A stretch of DNA of 62,249 bases from Pseudobdellovibrionaceae bacterium. Lineage in GTDB: Bacteria; Bdellovibrionota; Bdellovibrionia; Bdellovibrionales; Bdellovibrionaceae. Both the position numbers and the translations under genes were made by a program. How positions within the stretch are numbered: position 1 is the stretch's first letter; each line of letters starts with the position of its first letter. Location of the stretch: NCBI GenBank assembly GCA_019637875.1, contig JAHBUW010000019.1:1-62249 (forward strand), given 5' to 3'. The notes under the pieces were generated by a model that worked only from the letters and a program-made list of their open reading frames with translations, searched no databases and was not told the DNA's origin. Of this stretch, positions 10,021 through 17,203 are shown one piece after another.

Positions 10021-10210
10021 TCGGTATCCTTTCGTAGACGCACATTGTTGAGTCCTTGCGAGGCCTAAAGCCCGCCAACGCGTGAAAGGCTCTTCAAATT
10101 GAAGGCCTGAGTCAATGTCCGACTTCTCCTGTAAACATCTCAAACGACACGGATTTTGGGGGACAAATTCCCCACGCTTTGGTCAATGAAGGCCTGAGGA
10201 GGAACCCCGA

Positions 10211-10561
10211 ATGAAAATCGCTCTCTTTTTAGTCACCCTTATGGCTCTCGGTCCCGCACTGGCGGCGGACAAATGCGTCGCGCTCTACCGCAAGGTCGAA
10301 AACAATCAGACCATCGAAAAGACCGTGGAAATGAAAGCCACCTACGACGACAAGTTCTGGCTGCGTCTGGAAGCGGACATCCTCGAGATGGGATACGTGG
10401 CCCTTTTCGAAAAAGGCACGAACCGCGCGCAAGTGACGGTTTCGCGTGGCCCCGCGTACACCGAAGGCGCGATCACCAACACGACTTATAACGATGAAGG
10501 TCGTTTCACCCAGGCTCTCGTTCTGAACAACATCGTCGGCAAGATCACTTGCACGAAGTAA
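10211..10561 (+). CDS. Small secreted protein, unknown function
   Basis: This 116-residue protein has a clear Sec signal (Lys at position 2, hydrophobic core, Ala-Leu-Ala-Ala cleavage near residue 19). AGGAGG lies about 8 bases before the ATG. The mature part has one Cys near each end (DKCVALY and KITCTK), compatible with a single disulfide that ties the termini, and alternating polar and hydrophobic residues suggesting a beta-sandwich. No known family was recognised. It follows the 190-base divergent spacer shared with sodC. Confidence 0.7.
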   Translation: MKIALFLVTLMALGPALAADKCVALYRKVENNQTIEKTVEMKATYDDKFWLRLEADILEMGYVALFEKGTNRAQVTVSRGPAYTEGAITNTTYNDEGRFTQALVLNNIVGKITCTK

Positions 10562-10569
10562 AAGGTCCT

Positions 10570-10601
10570 TTGGACGGAGCCGATTTTCGGCTTCCGTCCA
10601 A
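10570..10601 (+). terminator. Possible weak terminator hairpin
   Basis: TTGGACGG-AGCCGA pairs with TCGGCTTCCGTCCAA with one bulged base, 8 bases after the stop codon. The stem is strong, but no clear T-run follows, so termination would be rho-assisted or absent. Confidence 0.4.
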
Positions 10602-10794
10602 AAGCTCGTCGGCCCTTTCCCTCTGTATTCCTTTAGGTTTTTAAAAGCGCTCCCTGTAAGCCTTTCCCGGCCCTTCCCGAGCCCCGTCCTGAATGCACCC
10701 TTTTCGTCACTCGGCCTTGGAAAAGGCTGGAAAACGGGTGAGGCGCGGCCTTTGCTCTAGGGCTCCTCCACGTTGGATGCTGGAGGAGACGCAC

Positions 10795-11829
10795 ATGAAA
10801 CTGAAATCCATGATGGTGCTCGCGTTGGGATTGGTCACCGCTCAGGCGCAGGCCCAGGCCGAGAAAGAAGCTTACATTGAGCTCACGGAGACGCAGATGA
10901 TGCGTGTCGTGGACGCCAACCAATCCCGGACTCTGGTGAACCTGGAGCGCGTGGAGGCGGGCGCGATTTTGGGCGTGGACATCGCGACCCTGAATCTGGC
11001 GCTGAGCTACCAACGTTCGATTCCGAACGAAGTGAACTACACTTATTTGAACGATCAAGGTCGGAAAGTGACCTCGCAAAACGGTTTCGTCTGCGGTCTG
11101 CGTCTGGTCGACGTGAACGACGACGAACAACGTGAGTCCGAGATCATGGAGCGCAAAGATCTTTGCGTTTCGCTCGTGGTCTTCCAGAAGAAAACGAAAG
11201 TTCTGGAAGGAAACTCGGCGGTGAACAAGGCCGCCCTGGAAGAAGCACAAACCAGCGCGACGCCGCAGCTTTTGATCGCGGCCGTGGAAGACATCAGCAA
11301 CCAAATGGTGGCGGATGCGGCGGGCGACATCATGAACCCCCTCGTGGAGTTTGTCGCGGGCGGCTCATCCATCGTGAAGCCTTTGGAAGGTTCGCTGATC
11401 GCGCGCAGCGAGTTCGGTATGCGCCGTCACCCGGTTTACAAGAAAAAGAAACTGCACAAAGGGATCGACCTGCGTGCGAAGACGGGCTCGACGGTTCGTT
11501 CCGCGATGAAGGGCCGCGTGTTGGCTCTGAAGAGCGAGCGGACGAAGCGCGGTAAACTCAAGGGCTACGGTCACTACGTGATCGTGACCCATCCGGAAAA
11601 ACGTATGCAGACTCTGTACGCTCACTTGTCTTCGTTCAAAACGAAGGTGGGCGCGAGTGTCGCCGCGGGTGAGCGGATCGCCCTGTCGGGAGCGACGGGC
11701 GTCGGTACGGGCCCCCACTTGCACTTCGAAACTCATGAAGGCACGAAGGCGGTCAACCCGCGCAAATACATCGGCAAGTTGTTGTCGAGCCTGGAGCAGC
11801 TGATCGAGAAATACTTCTCGCTCGCGTAA
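10795..11829 (+). CDS. Secreted M23-family peptidase (LytM-like)
   Basis: This 344-residue protein starts at ATG 10795 with GGAGGAG upstream. It has a signal peptide (cleavage near Ala-Gln-Ala, residues 18-22), an uncharacterised N-terminal domain of about 160 residues, and a C-terminal peptidase M23 domain (about 195-330). The zinc ligands are visible: His221 and Asp225 (HKGIDL) and His310 in HLHFE, with His277 (LYAHL) and His308 as the active-site histidines. M23 enzymes cut peptide cross-bridges in peptidoglycan, so a role in wall remodelling or prey/host wall cleavage is possible. The intact metal site argues for an active enzyme rather than an EnvC-type activator. It is followed by a terminator. 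Confidence 0.9.
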   Translation: MKLKSMMVLALGLVTAQAQAQAEKEAYIELTETQMMRVVDANQSRTLVNLERVEAGAILGVDIATLNLALSYQRSIPNEVNYTYLNDQGRKVTSQNGFVCGLRLVDVNDDEQRESEIMERKDLCVSLVVFQKKTKVLEGNSAVNKAALEEAQTSATPQLLIAAVEDISNQMVADAAGDIMNPLVEFVAGGSSIVKPLEGSLIARSEFGMRRHPVYKKKKLHKGIDLRAKTGSTVRSAMKGRVLALKSERTKRGKLKGYGHYVIVTHPEKRMQTLYAHLSSFKTKVGASVAAGERIALSGATGVGTGPHLHFETHEGTKAVNPRKYIGKLLSSLEQLIEKYFSLA

Positions 11830-11899
11830 AAGGCGAAGAACTGAATTCAAATTTTAAAACCCGGAGGCCCAGGTGCAAACCGAAGTCTCTGGGGGTCGG

Positions 11900-11936
11900 A
11901 AGCGAACTGCCCCCTCGGTTCGCTTTCGTCTTTTTT
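11900..11936 (+). terminator. Rho-independent terminator after the M23 gene
   Basis: An 8-bp stem AAGCGAAC / GTTCGCTT (11900-11907 and 11918-11925) encloses a C-rich loop and is followed by TTCGTCTTTTTT. The T-run overlaps the stop codon of the opposing phosphatase gene. Confidence 0.85.
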
Positions 11937-12570
11937 ACGGCAGCAGATGAATCGTCTTGAACGACATCTTCTGTGAGGGATGATCGAACTCGTACTCGAA
12001 GACCGCGCAGTTCGGCGCGCGAAACTCGGGGCGGTACTCACCGACAATCGACTGGGTCAATGTCCGGATCACCAGGCCGTGGGTCACGCACGCGATTTTG
12101 ATCGGTCCGCCCTTCGCGTGCCGGCGCTCGTCGGTCCCGTGGGTCCGCAAGATCTCGGTCAGGCACTCCGTGATGCGCACGAGCGCTTCGGCGCGGCTTT
12201 CGCCTCCCGGAAAGCGGTGCTTCATGTCGTCGGGCTCGGTCGAAAACCAGGCGCGCAAAATCTCTTTGCCGAAAAGTTTTTCGAGATCGTGACGGTTCGT
12301 CCCCTCGGCTTCGCCGAGGTGCACTTCGCGCAGGCGCGGATCGGTGATGATCTCGCTGACCGAAGGGAACGCGAGGCGGGCGGTGGCGACCGCGCGCTTC
12401 AGATCCGAGGCGGCCAGCACGTCGATGTGGAGCTTCTCGGCGAAGGGGCGCAGGCGCGAGGCTTGATCTCGACCAAGGTCGTTCAGCTCGATGTCCGAGT
12501 GGCCCTGCAGCCTTTCGCTGCGGTTCCAGTCGGTTTCCCCATGACGGATCAAGTACAGGTGGGACTTCAT
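11935..12570 (-). CDS. Histidine phosphatase family protein (phosphoglycerate mutase-like)
   Basis: This 211-residue protein carries the RHG signature LIRHGETDWN at the N-terminus (nucleophile His10) and the second catalytic His in VTHGLVIRT. Arg residues bind the phosphate, and an acidic residue lies in HLGEAEG, as in the family. Members include cofactor-dependent phosphoglycerate mutases, CobC and general phosphatases; sequence alone does not choose among them, although the 210-residue length suits a small phosphatase. The start is ATG 12570. A TTG at 12576 is also possible because it sits 5 bases after GAAGG. That ribosome-binding sequence lies inside an inverted repeat. Confidence 0.85.
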   Translation of the reverse strand: MKSHLYLIRHGETDWNRSERLQGHSDIELNDLGRDQASRLRPFAEKLHIDVLAASDLKRAVATARLAFPSVSEIITDPRLREVHLGEAEGTNRHDLEKLFGKEILRAWFSTEPDDMKHRFPGGESRAEALVRITECLTEILRTHGTDERRHAKGGPIKIACVTHGLVIRTLTQSIVGEYRPEFRAPNCAVFEYEFDHPSQKMSFKTIHLLP

Positions 12571-12571
12571 A

Positions 12572-12679
12572 CCCAAAGGTACCTTCTTCCTTTTGGTAGC
12601 GCAACCGCGCCACTAGCCGTGCGCCACTCGCCGTGCGCCACTAGCCGTGCGCCACCAAAAGGAAGAAGGTACCTTTGGG
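12572..12679. repeat. 26-bp perfect inverted repeat enclosing 14-bp tandem repeats
   Basis: The left arm (12572-12597) and right arm (12654-12679) are exact reverse complements over 26 bases, centred on GGTACC-containing AAGGTACCTTCTTCC. Between them lie three 14-base units CGCCACT(A/C)GCCGTG (12608-12649) and a partial fourth. The arms read outward as AAGGAAGAAGG, a purine-rich Shine-Dalgarno-like string, next to the start of the phosphatase gene on one side and the leader of the kinase gene on the other. It has no coding capacity. It looks like a dispersed palindromic intergenic element; whether other copies exist in the genome cannot be seen here. Confidence 0.9.
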
Positions 12680-12748
12680 CGGTTCTGGGTCGAGTCTGGG
12701 GTGTCTCGGCATTGCCGAAAGAGCCATGGCGCCCGCAAAATAAAGGGG

Positions 12749-14269
12749 ATGGAAAAAATCCTGCGCGCGCTGGGTCGCCCGATCTTTTTGCTCGATCAAA
12801 AATCGCAGAAAATTCTATTCGTGAATGGCCCCGGCGAAGAATTGCTCGGCGCGAGTTCGGCGGACATCGAAGGCAAAAGCTGGAAGCAGTATTTCGACGA
12901 GCCCTCCACCCGGCGCATTGACGCGCTGATGGAGATCCTCGAAACCAATCGGGCGACCGAAGGTCGTCAGGAATTGCAGCTGACCTTGAAGCGCCGGACG
13001 GGCCGACCGGTCAGCGTGAACCTGACGCTGACGCCCTTTTTGAAAGAGGCGAAGCCCGCTTGGCTTTTCGACCTTGAGGATCTGACGCCGATTTTGAACC
13101 TGCAGAAAGAAAAAGAACTGCTGGTCACCGAGATGAGCCGTGTCTCCAAACTCGCGGACATCGGTCGCCTCACGGGCGGGATCGCGCACGAGCTGAACAA
13201 TCCGCTCGCGATCTTGCAAGGACTCGTCGAGAACATCGAAATGTCCATCGACGAAAACGACATCAGCCCCGAGTCGCTCCGCCGCGATCTGAAACCCATG
13301 CAGGACACGCTGACCCGGATGATCCGGATCATCCAAAGCATGATGAGCGTCGCCCGCGGGGAAGAGCCGCAAATGGAAAACTTGGCGTTGCAAGAGGTGT
13401 GGGATCGCGCGGCGACCAACTTCACGGCGCTCAACGAATTCGAAGGTATCGATCTGCGCGTGAAAATCGACGAGCGCCTGCGCGCGCCCATCGATTCGAT
13501 CCGCATCGAGCAGGTGCTGATCAATCTGGTGAAAAACGCGCTCTACGCACTGAAGCTCGAGTCATCGGTGCCCCCGCGGCTGACCGTCGTGAGTTCGGAA
13601 ACCGCCGATCAGCTCTCGATCGCGGTGGAAGACAACGGCCCCGGGATTCCGCCCTCGGTGGCGGAAAATCTGTTCACGCCGTTCTTCACGACGAAACCCG
13701 TCGGGAAGGGGACGGGCCTTGGCCTTTTCTTGTGTTACAACATCATGCGCGCCCACGGCGGCTCGCTCCGTTTTGAAAACGTCGAGCCGCACGGCGTGCG
13801 TTTCATCCTCAGCTTCCCGAAACAAAAGCGCAGCGTGGTTCCGGCCAATTTGCCGCGCATCTTGGTCGTGAACGGTGAGGAAGGTTTTCGCCAAATCCTG
13901 CAGCGTCGTTTGGACCGCTGGGGTTTCAGCGTCACGACCTGCGGTACGGGACGCGAGGCGATCCTGACCCTGAACGCGAGCCCGGATTTCGACCTTGTGC
14001 TGACGGATTTGAAACTCACCGACACGGACGGGGCGCAACTGGTGGACGAGATTCGCCGTAAGTTGAAGCTCCCGATCGTTTTCGTCACGGAAGACGTGAA
14101 CGATACGCGGGTGAAGCATCTGGCGGACACGAACGTCGTTCAGGGCGTCGTCCGTAAACCCATCGACGATACCGAATTCAAACTGATGATCGAGGACGTG
14201 ATGGGAGCTAAGCTCCCTGAGGCTTTTGGGCCGCGTTCGCTTCAGAAAAGTAGCGTTCGATCCGGCTGA
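12749..14269 (+). CDS. Hybrid sensor histidine kinase with degenerate receiver
   Basis: From ATG 12749 the product has 506 residues and no membrane helix, so it is cytoplasmic. Domains: PAS (about 5-110); HisKA dimerisation with phospho-acceptor His147 in GGIAHELNNPL; HATPase_c with N box NLVKNALYAL (259-268), G1 box EDNGPGI (294-300), F box FTPFFTT (309-315) and G2 box GTGLGLF (321-327). A C-terminal receiver (about 369-485) keeps phospho-Asp420, Thr447 and Lys470, but the usual Asp-Asp metal pocket is Asn375-Gly376. The AAAGGGG box touches the ATG, so the exact start is uncertain. The 3' end overlaps the opposing response-regulator gene by 62 bases. Confidence 0.9.
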   Translation: MEKILRALGRPIFLLDQKSQKILFVNGPGEELLGASSADIEGKSWKQYFDEPSTRRIDALMEILETNRATEGRQELQLTLKRRTGRPVSVNLTLTPFLKEAKPAWLFDLEDLTPILNLQKEKELLVTEMSRVSKLADIGRLTGGIAHELNNPLAILQGLVENIEMSIDENDISPESLRRDLKPMQDTLTRMIRIIQSMMSVARGEEPQMENLALQEVWDRAATNFTALNEFEGIDLRVKIDERLRAPIDSIRIEQVLINLVKNALYALKLESSVPPRLTVVSSETADQLSIAVEDNGPGIPPSVAENLFTPFFTTKPVGKGTGLGLFLCYNIMRAHGGSLRFENVEPHGVRFILSFPKQKRSVVPANLPRILVVNGEEGFRQILQRRLDRWGFSVTTCGTGREAILTLNASPDFDLVLTDLKLTDTDGAQLVDEIRRKLKLPIVFVTEDVNDTRVKHLADTNVVQGVVRKPIDDTEFKLMIEDVMGAKLPEAFGPRSLQKSSVRSG

Positions 14270-14615
14270 CCAAAGAGTTGTAAGAAAAGGGCTTGATGAA
14301 GATCTCGACGCAGCCGAGGTCTTTCGCTTCGTCTTCGGCGCGCTTTTCGGGAAATCCCGTCATGAACAGAAAGGGCAGATTTTTGCGCGCGCTCGTCGTG
14401 CGCACCTGGCGGAGCAGCTCCACGCCATCCATCCCCGGCATCTTCATATCGCTGACGACCATATCGGGTTGCAGACCTTGACTCAATTTGGACCACGCAT
14501 TGGCGCCGTCGGTCGCGAAATCGACTTTAAAGCCTTTCTTCTCCAAACGGTTCTGGAGCAGAAAGCGCAGCCCGGCTTCGTCGTCTACGATCAAAATCAA
14601 AGGTTTCTCGTTCAT
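14208..14615 (-). CDS. CheY-like single-domain response regulator
   Basis: This 135-residue protein starts at ATG 14615, preceded by AAGGA with a suitable gap. It consists of one receiver domain with a full active site: Asp11-Asp12 (IVDDEAG), phospho-Asp56 (VVSDMKMPGMDG), Thr86 and Lys108 (FIKPF). There is no output domain, so it passes its signal by protein contact or within a phosphorelay. It converges on and overlaps the hybrid kinase gene, which makes a functional link plausible but not proven. Unlike the receiver fused to that kinase, this one is intact. Confidence 0.9.
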   Translation of the reverse strand: MNEKPLILIVDDEAGLRFLLQNRLEKKGFKVDFATDGANAWSKLSQGLQPDMVVSDMKMPGMDGVELLRQVRTTSARKNLPFLFMTGFPEKRAEDEAKDLGCVEIFIKPFSYNSLVSRIERYFSEANAAQKPQGA

Positions 14616-14700
14616 CACAGGTCCTTTGTCGGCGTGGGAGTCTTCGGGATAAAGGGGCCGCACGGGAATTTCACGGGAGCGTCATTTAATTCGACAAAAT

Positions 14701-15210
14701 CTAGAAGATCCCGCCGCGCAGTTCTTGGATTTCGCTCATCATCTGGGATCTCGCCGAACGCGCGCCGTATTGGATGTCGTCGATGACCCAGCGTCCGTCT
14801 TCCACCTTCATCAGATAGCGAATCTTGCGGTGGTGATAGGCGCTGCGTTCCGGCGGCTGCAGGTCGAATTCGACCTCCACGACACCGGCGCCCGCGTCCC
14901 TGGCTTGGAAACGCGCGCTTTCCAGATCCAGGCGGCCTTGATCGGCCCGCGCGTCCAGAAACGGATCGACATCCGCCCCGAAGCCGCAGACGTCGGTGGC
15001 GTTCGCGATCTCGCGGCAGACCTCGAGGTTCTCGGAGAGAAGCTCGGCGAAGCTTTCCGAATACGCGGGACGGATGTTCTCGCGGGTTTGAAAGTAGGCT
15101 TCGTAAAAGCGGGTCATGACGGTCGTGGGGGCCTCGTGCGCATCGCCCCGGGGAAGCGACCGGCAACCGGTGAAAGCGCTGAAGCTAAGTAGAAGGATGA
15201 GGCGAATCAC
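14701..15210 (-). CDS. Lipoprotein of unknown function (DUF3828-like)
   Basis: This 169-residue protein starts at GTG 15210. The N-terminus is a lipoprotein signal with lipobox Phe-Thr-Gly-Cys at residue 16. The mature domain has an NTF2-like look: a leading helix (VMTRFYEAYFQTRENI), then beta strands ending in KIRYLMKVEDGRWVIDDIQY, a pattern typical of DUF3828-type proteins that often accompany ligand-binding or immunity functions. I cannot assign a ligand. Two Cys residues (VCREI and VCGFG) may form a disulfide. It lies upstream of the response-regulator gene on the same strand, with 85 bases between them. Confidence 0.65.
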   Translation of the reverse strand: MIRLILLLSFSAFTGCRSLPRGDAHEAPTTVMTRFYEAYFQTRENIRPAYSESFAELLSENLEVCREIANATDVCGFGADVDPFLDARADQGRLDLESARFQARDAGAGVVEVEFDLQPPERSAYHHRKIRYLMKVEDGRWVIDDIQYGARSARSQMMSEIQELRGGIF

Positions 15211-15223
15211 GCCCTTCAGTTTC

Positions 15224-15261
15224 GAAAAAAAAGCACCCCGCGTCCATCGGTCGCGGGGTGC
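15224..15261 (-). terminator. Rho-independent terminator on the minus strand
   Basis: A perfect 10-bp stem GCACCCCGCG / CGCGGGGTGC (15233-15242 and 15252-15261) is followed, on the minus strand, by a run of eight T. It ends the transcript of the secreted protein at 15308-15898 before the lipoprotein gene. Confidence 0.9.
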
Positions 15262-15307
15262 GTTGAGGTCAAACTGCGCCCAAAGTCCGGGCGAGTTTTT
15301 CGCGGGA

Positions 15308-15898
15308 TTATTCGCCGACGGTGACGTGGATTTGACCGCCGAACATCGAGTCGCGGGGGACGCCCCACTTGGCTTGCAGGCCGGCGCCGGCGCCGACGTT
15401 CAGGATACGGTAGGGGCCGGTGATCAAGACCGATCCGCCGAGGAGCACGTGCAGACCCGCGCCGAGCTTCACGCCGTAGTTGCCGTTGCGCGCCGGTCCG
15501 TAGTGATAGCCGGTCGCGACGCCGCCCGCGATGCCCGCGGTCAGTTCAAACGCGCCGAAAGACTGCATCGTGAAGATGTCGCCGTCGGAGTTCACGCATT
15601 TCAGGCCTTGGCCGGCGACGAGCACGATTCCGCCTTGGATCTGCACGCAGGCCATGACGCGAATTTTCGAGTCCACGCCGTTGCTGGAAACCCGTTGCAG
15701 CAGATTGTGTTGTTCGGCTTCGTCCATCAGCTGGCGGAATTCGTCTTGGAAGACCGCGCGGTCTTCAGCGGAAAGCTCACGCAGCTTTTGCGCGAACTGG
15801 GCTTTGACTTCGGCCGCCTCCGACTTCGTTTGTGCGAAGGACGTGAAGGTGAAGATATTCATCAGAATCAAGGTGGGGATCAGGTGTTTGAGTTTCAT
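15308..15898 (-). CDS. Secreted protein with glycine-rich beta C-terminus, unknown function
   Basis: This 196-residue protein has a Sec signal (Met-Lys-Leu-Lys, hydrophobic core, cleavage after Ser-Phe-Ala). A charged helical segment follows (about 25-70, rich in Glu, Gln and Lys). Residues 78-190 are short Gly- and Val-rich strands such as GGIVLVAGQGLKC and GVKLGAGLHVLLGGSV, with small residues alternating. This is like a small beta-barrel or a periplasmic beta domain; two Cys residues are close enough to pair. No family was recognised. It has its own terminator downstream, so it is probably a single-gene transcript. Confidence 0.7.
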   Translation of the reverse strand: MKLKHLIPTLILMNIFTFTSFAQTKSEAAEVKAQFAQKLRELSAEDRAVFQDEFRQLMDEAEQHNLLQRVSSNGVDSKIRVMACVQIQGGIVLVAGQGLKCVNSDGDIFTMQSFGAFELTAGIAGGVATGYHYGPARNGNYGVKLGAGLHVLLGGSVLITGPYRILNVGAGAGLQAKWGVPRDSMFGGQIHVTVGE

Positions 15899-16111
15899 GG
15901 TGCCTCCAGGGAGAGTCCTCTTGGAAGAACCGCGCCCTTCCCAGAAACGCCATGGACGTTTTTGCAGAAAATTCCTGTCAAAAGAGTCGACAGAAGGCCG
16001 ACCAAGGGCTCGCGATCGATGATCGCGCGAATGACCGCACTGACGATGGTCCGGGCGGGGGTGCCAGGGGCGTCGGTGTTTGGTAGCCTGAAGGCCTAAC
16101 TCGAGGACGAA

Positions 16112-17110
16112 GTGGAAACCAACGCCGAACAGTCAGCGCAGTTTGTGCCGATTCAAAATGCGGATCTCGCGGGGGATTTGGAACTGACGTTCGATCTTTA
16201 CCTGCGTCTGCCTTTGAATGAGCGGATCGTTCTGTACCGCCGGCAGGGCGATATCCTCGAAAAAGACCGCCTCGCCAAATTCTCGCGTGCCGAAAACTCG
16301 AACCTCGTCATCCGCCGCGACGACTACGCGAAATTCGTGTCCTACGTCTCCGATCGCCTCAAAAAACTTCTGGATGTGACTCCGGGGGCGAACAACCGCC
16401 AGGTCTACGGCAAAGCGGTGCGCGGACTTCTGCGCGGCACTTTCGAGAATCAGGATGCGGCGGTCGTCCGCTCCATGATGGACAATTTGAACGACGTCTC
16501 GTCCGTCGTGATCGACAGTGTCTTGAACGAGATCAACGAAAACGGGCGGCGCACTTACCGCAATCTGGTGAATCTCGCCGCGACGGGGACGGACTTTCAA
16601 AAACATCCCGTGAACGTGGCGTCGCTCGCGGTCATGATCGGGTTGGGCTCGGGCTACTCGTCGAAGCGGACCGTCGCGGATGTGTCCATGGCGGCGCTTC
16701 TTCATGATCTGGGGCTCGCGAAACTGCCGGGCGATTTGGCGCTCCAAGCCCACCGCAAGAACTCCTACAGCCTGGATGACCGCATGAAGATCGACGATCA
16801 CGTTCAGCACTCGATCTCGATCATCGACGAGCGCAATATCGTGATCTCGGCGCTGACCCGCACGATGATCGAGCAGCATCACGAGAAGTTCAACGGCTCG
16901 GGATTTCCGCGCAAACTGCGCGGGCTGCAAGTGTCCCCTTTCGCCCAAATTCTGCACATGGCCGACGAAATCGACCAGCAGGTGTTCGGGAGTGTCGACG
17001 GACGGGAAGTCGGACTGAATCTGAAGGGTCTTTTCGAAGAGTGGCACCGCGATAAGGTCTTCGAACCTCGGCTTCTTCACCGCGTGCGCGCTCTGTTTTT
17101 CAGCAACTGA
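16112..17110 (+). CDS. Divergent HD-GYP-domain protein
   Basis: This 332-residue protein starts at GTG 16112 with GAGG 5 bases upstream. The first 130 residues have no recognised domain. The second half is an HD phosphohydrolase domain of the HD-GYP type: His198-Asp199 (LLHDLG), His230, His256-His257-Glu258 and the loop GSGFP (262-266), then Asp285 in ADEID. HD-GYP proteins hydrolyse cyclic-di-GMP or sense it. Here the GYP triplet reads Gly-Phe-Pro and the HDxGK lysine is Leu, so activity is uncertain. No membrane helix is seen. The gap to the pyrophosphatase gene downstream is 93 bases. Confidence 0.8.
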   Translation: METNAEQSAQFVPIQNADLAGDLELTFDLYLRLPLNERIVLYRRQGDILEKDRLAKFSRAENSNLVIRRDDYAKFVSYVSDRLKKLLDVTPGANNRQVYGKAVRGLLRGTFENQDAAVVRSMMDNLNDVSSVVIDSVLNEINENGRRTYRNLVNLAATGTDFQKHPVNVASLAVMIGLGSGYSSKRTVADVSMAALLHDLGLAKLPGDLALQAHRKNSYSLDDRMKIDDHVQHSISIIDERNIVISALTRTMIEQHHEKFNGSGFPRKLRGLQVSPFAQILHMADEIDQQVFGSVDGREVGLNLKGLFEEWHRDKVFEPRLLHRVRALFFSN

Positions 17111-17203
17111 TTCTGCTCAAAGTCTGAGCAATAACCAAGATTTGACAACATTTAGTGTCCGGGTCAAAGTCGCGTCCTCAAACGACTTTGTTAAGGAGTG
17201 GAT

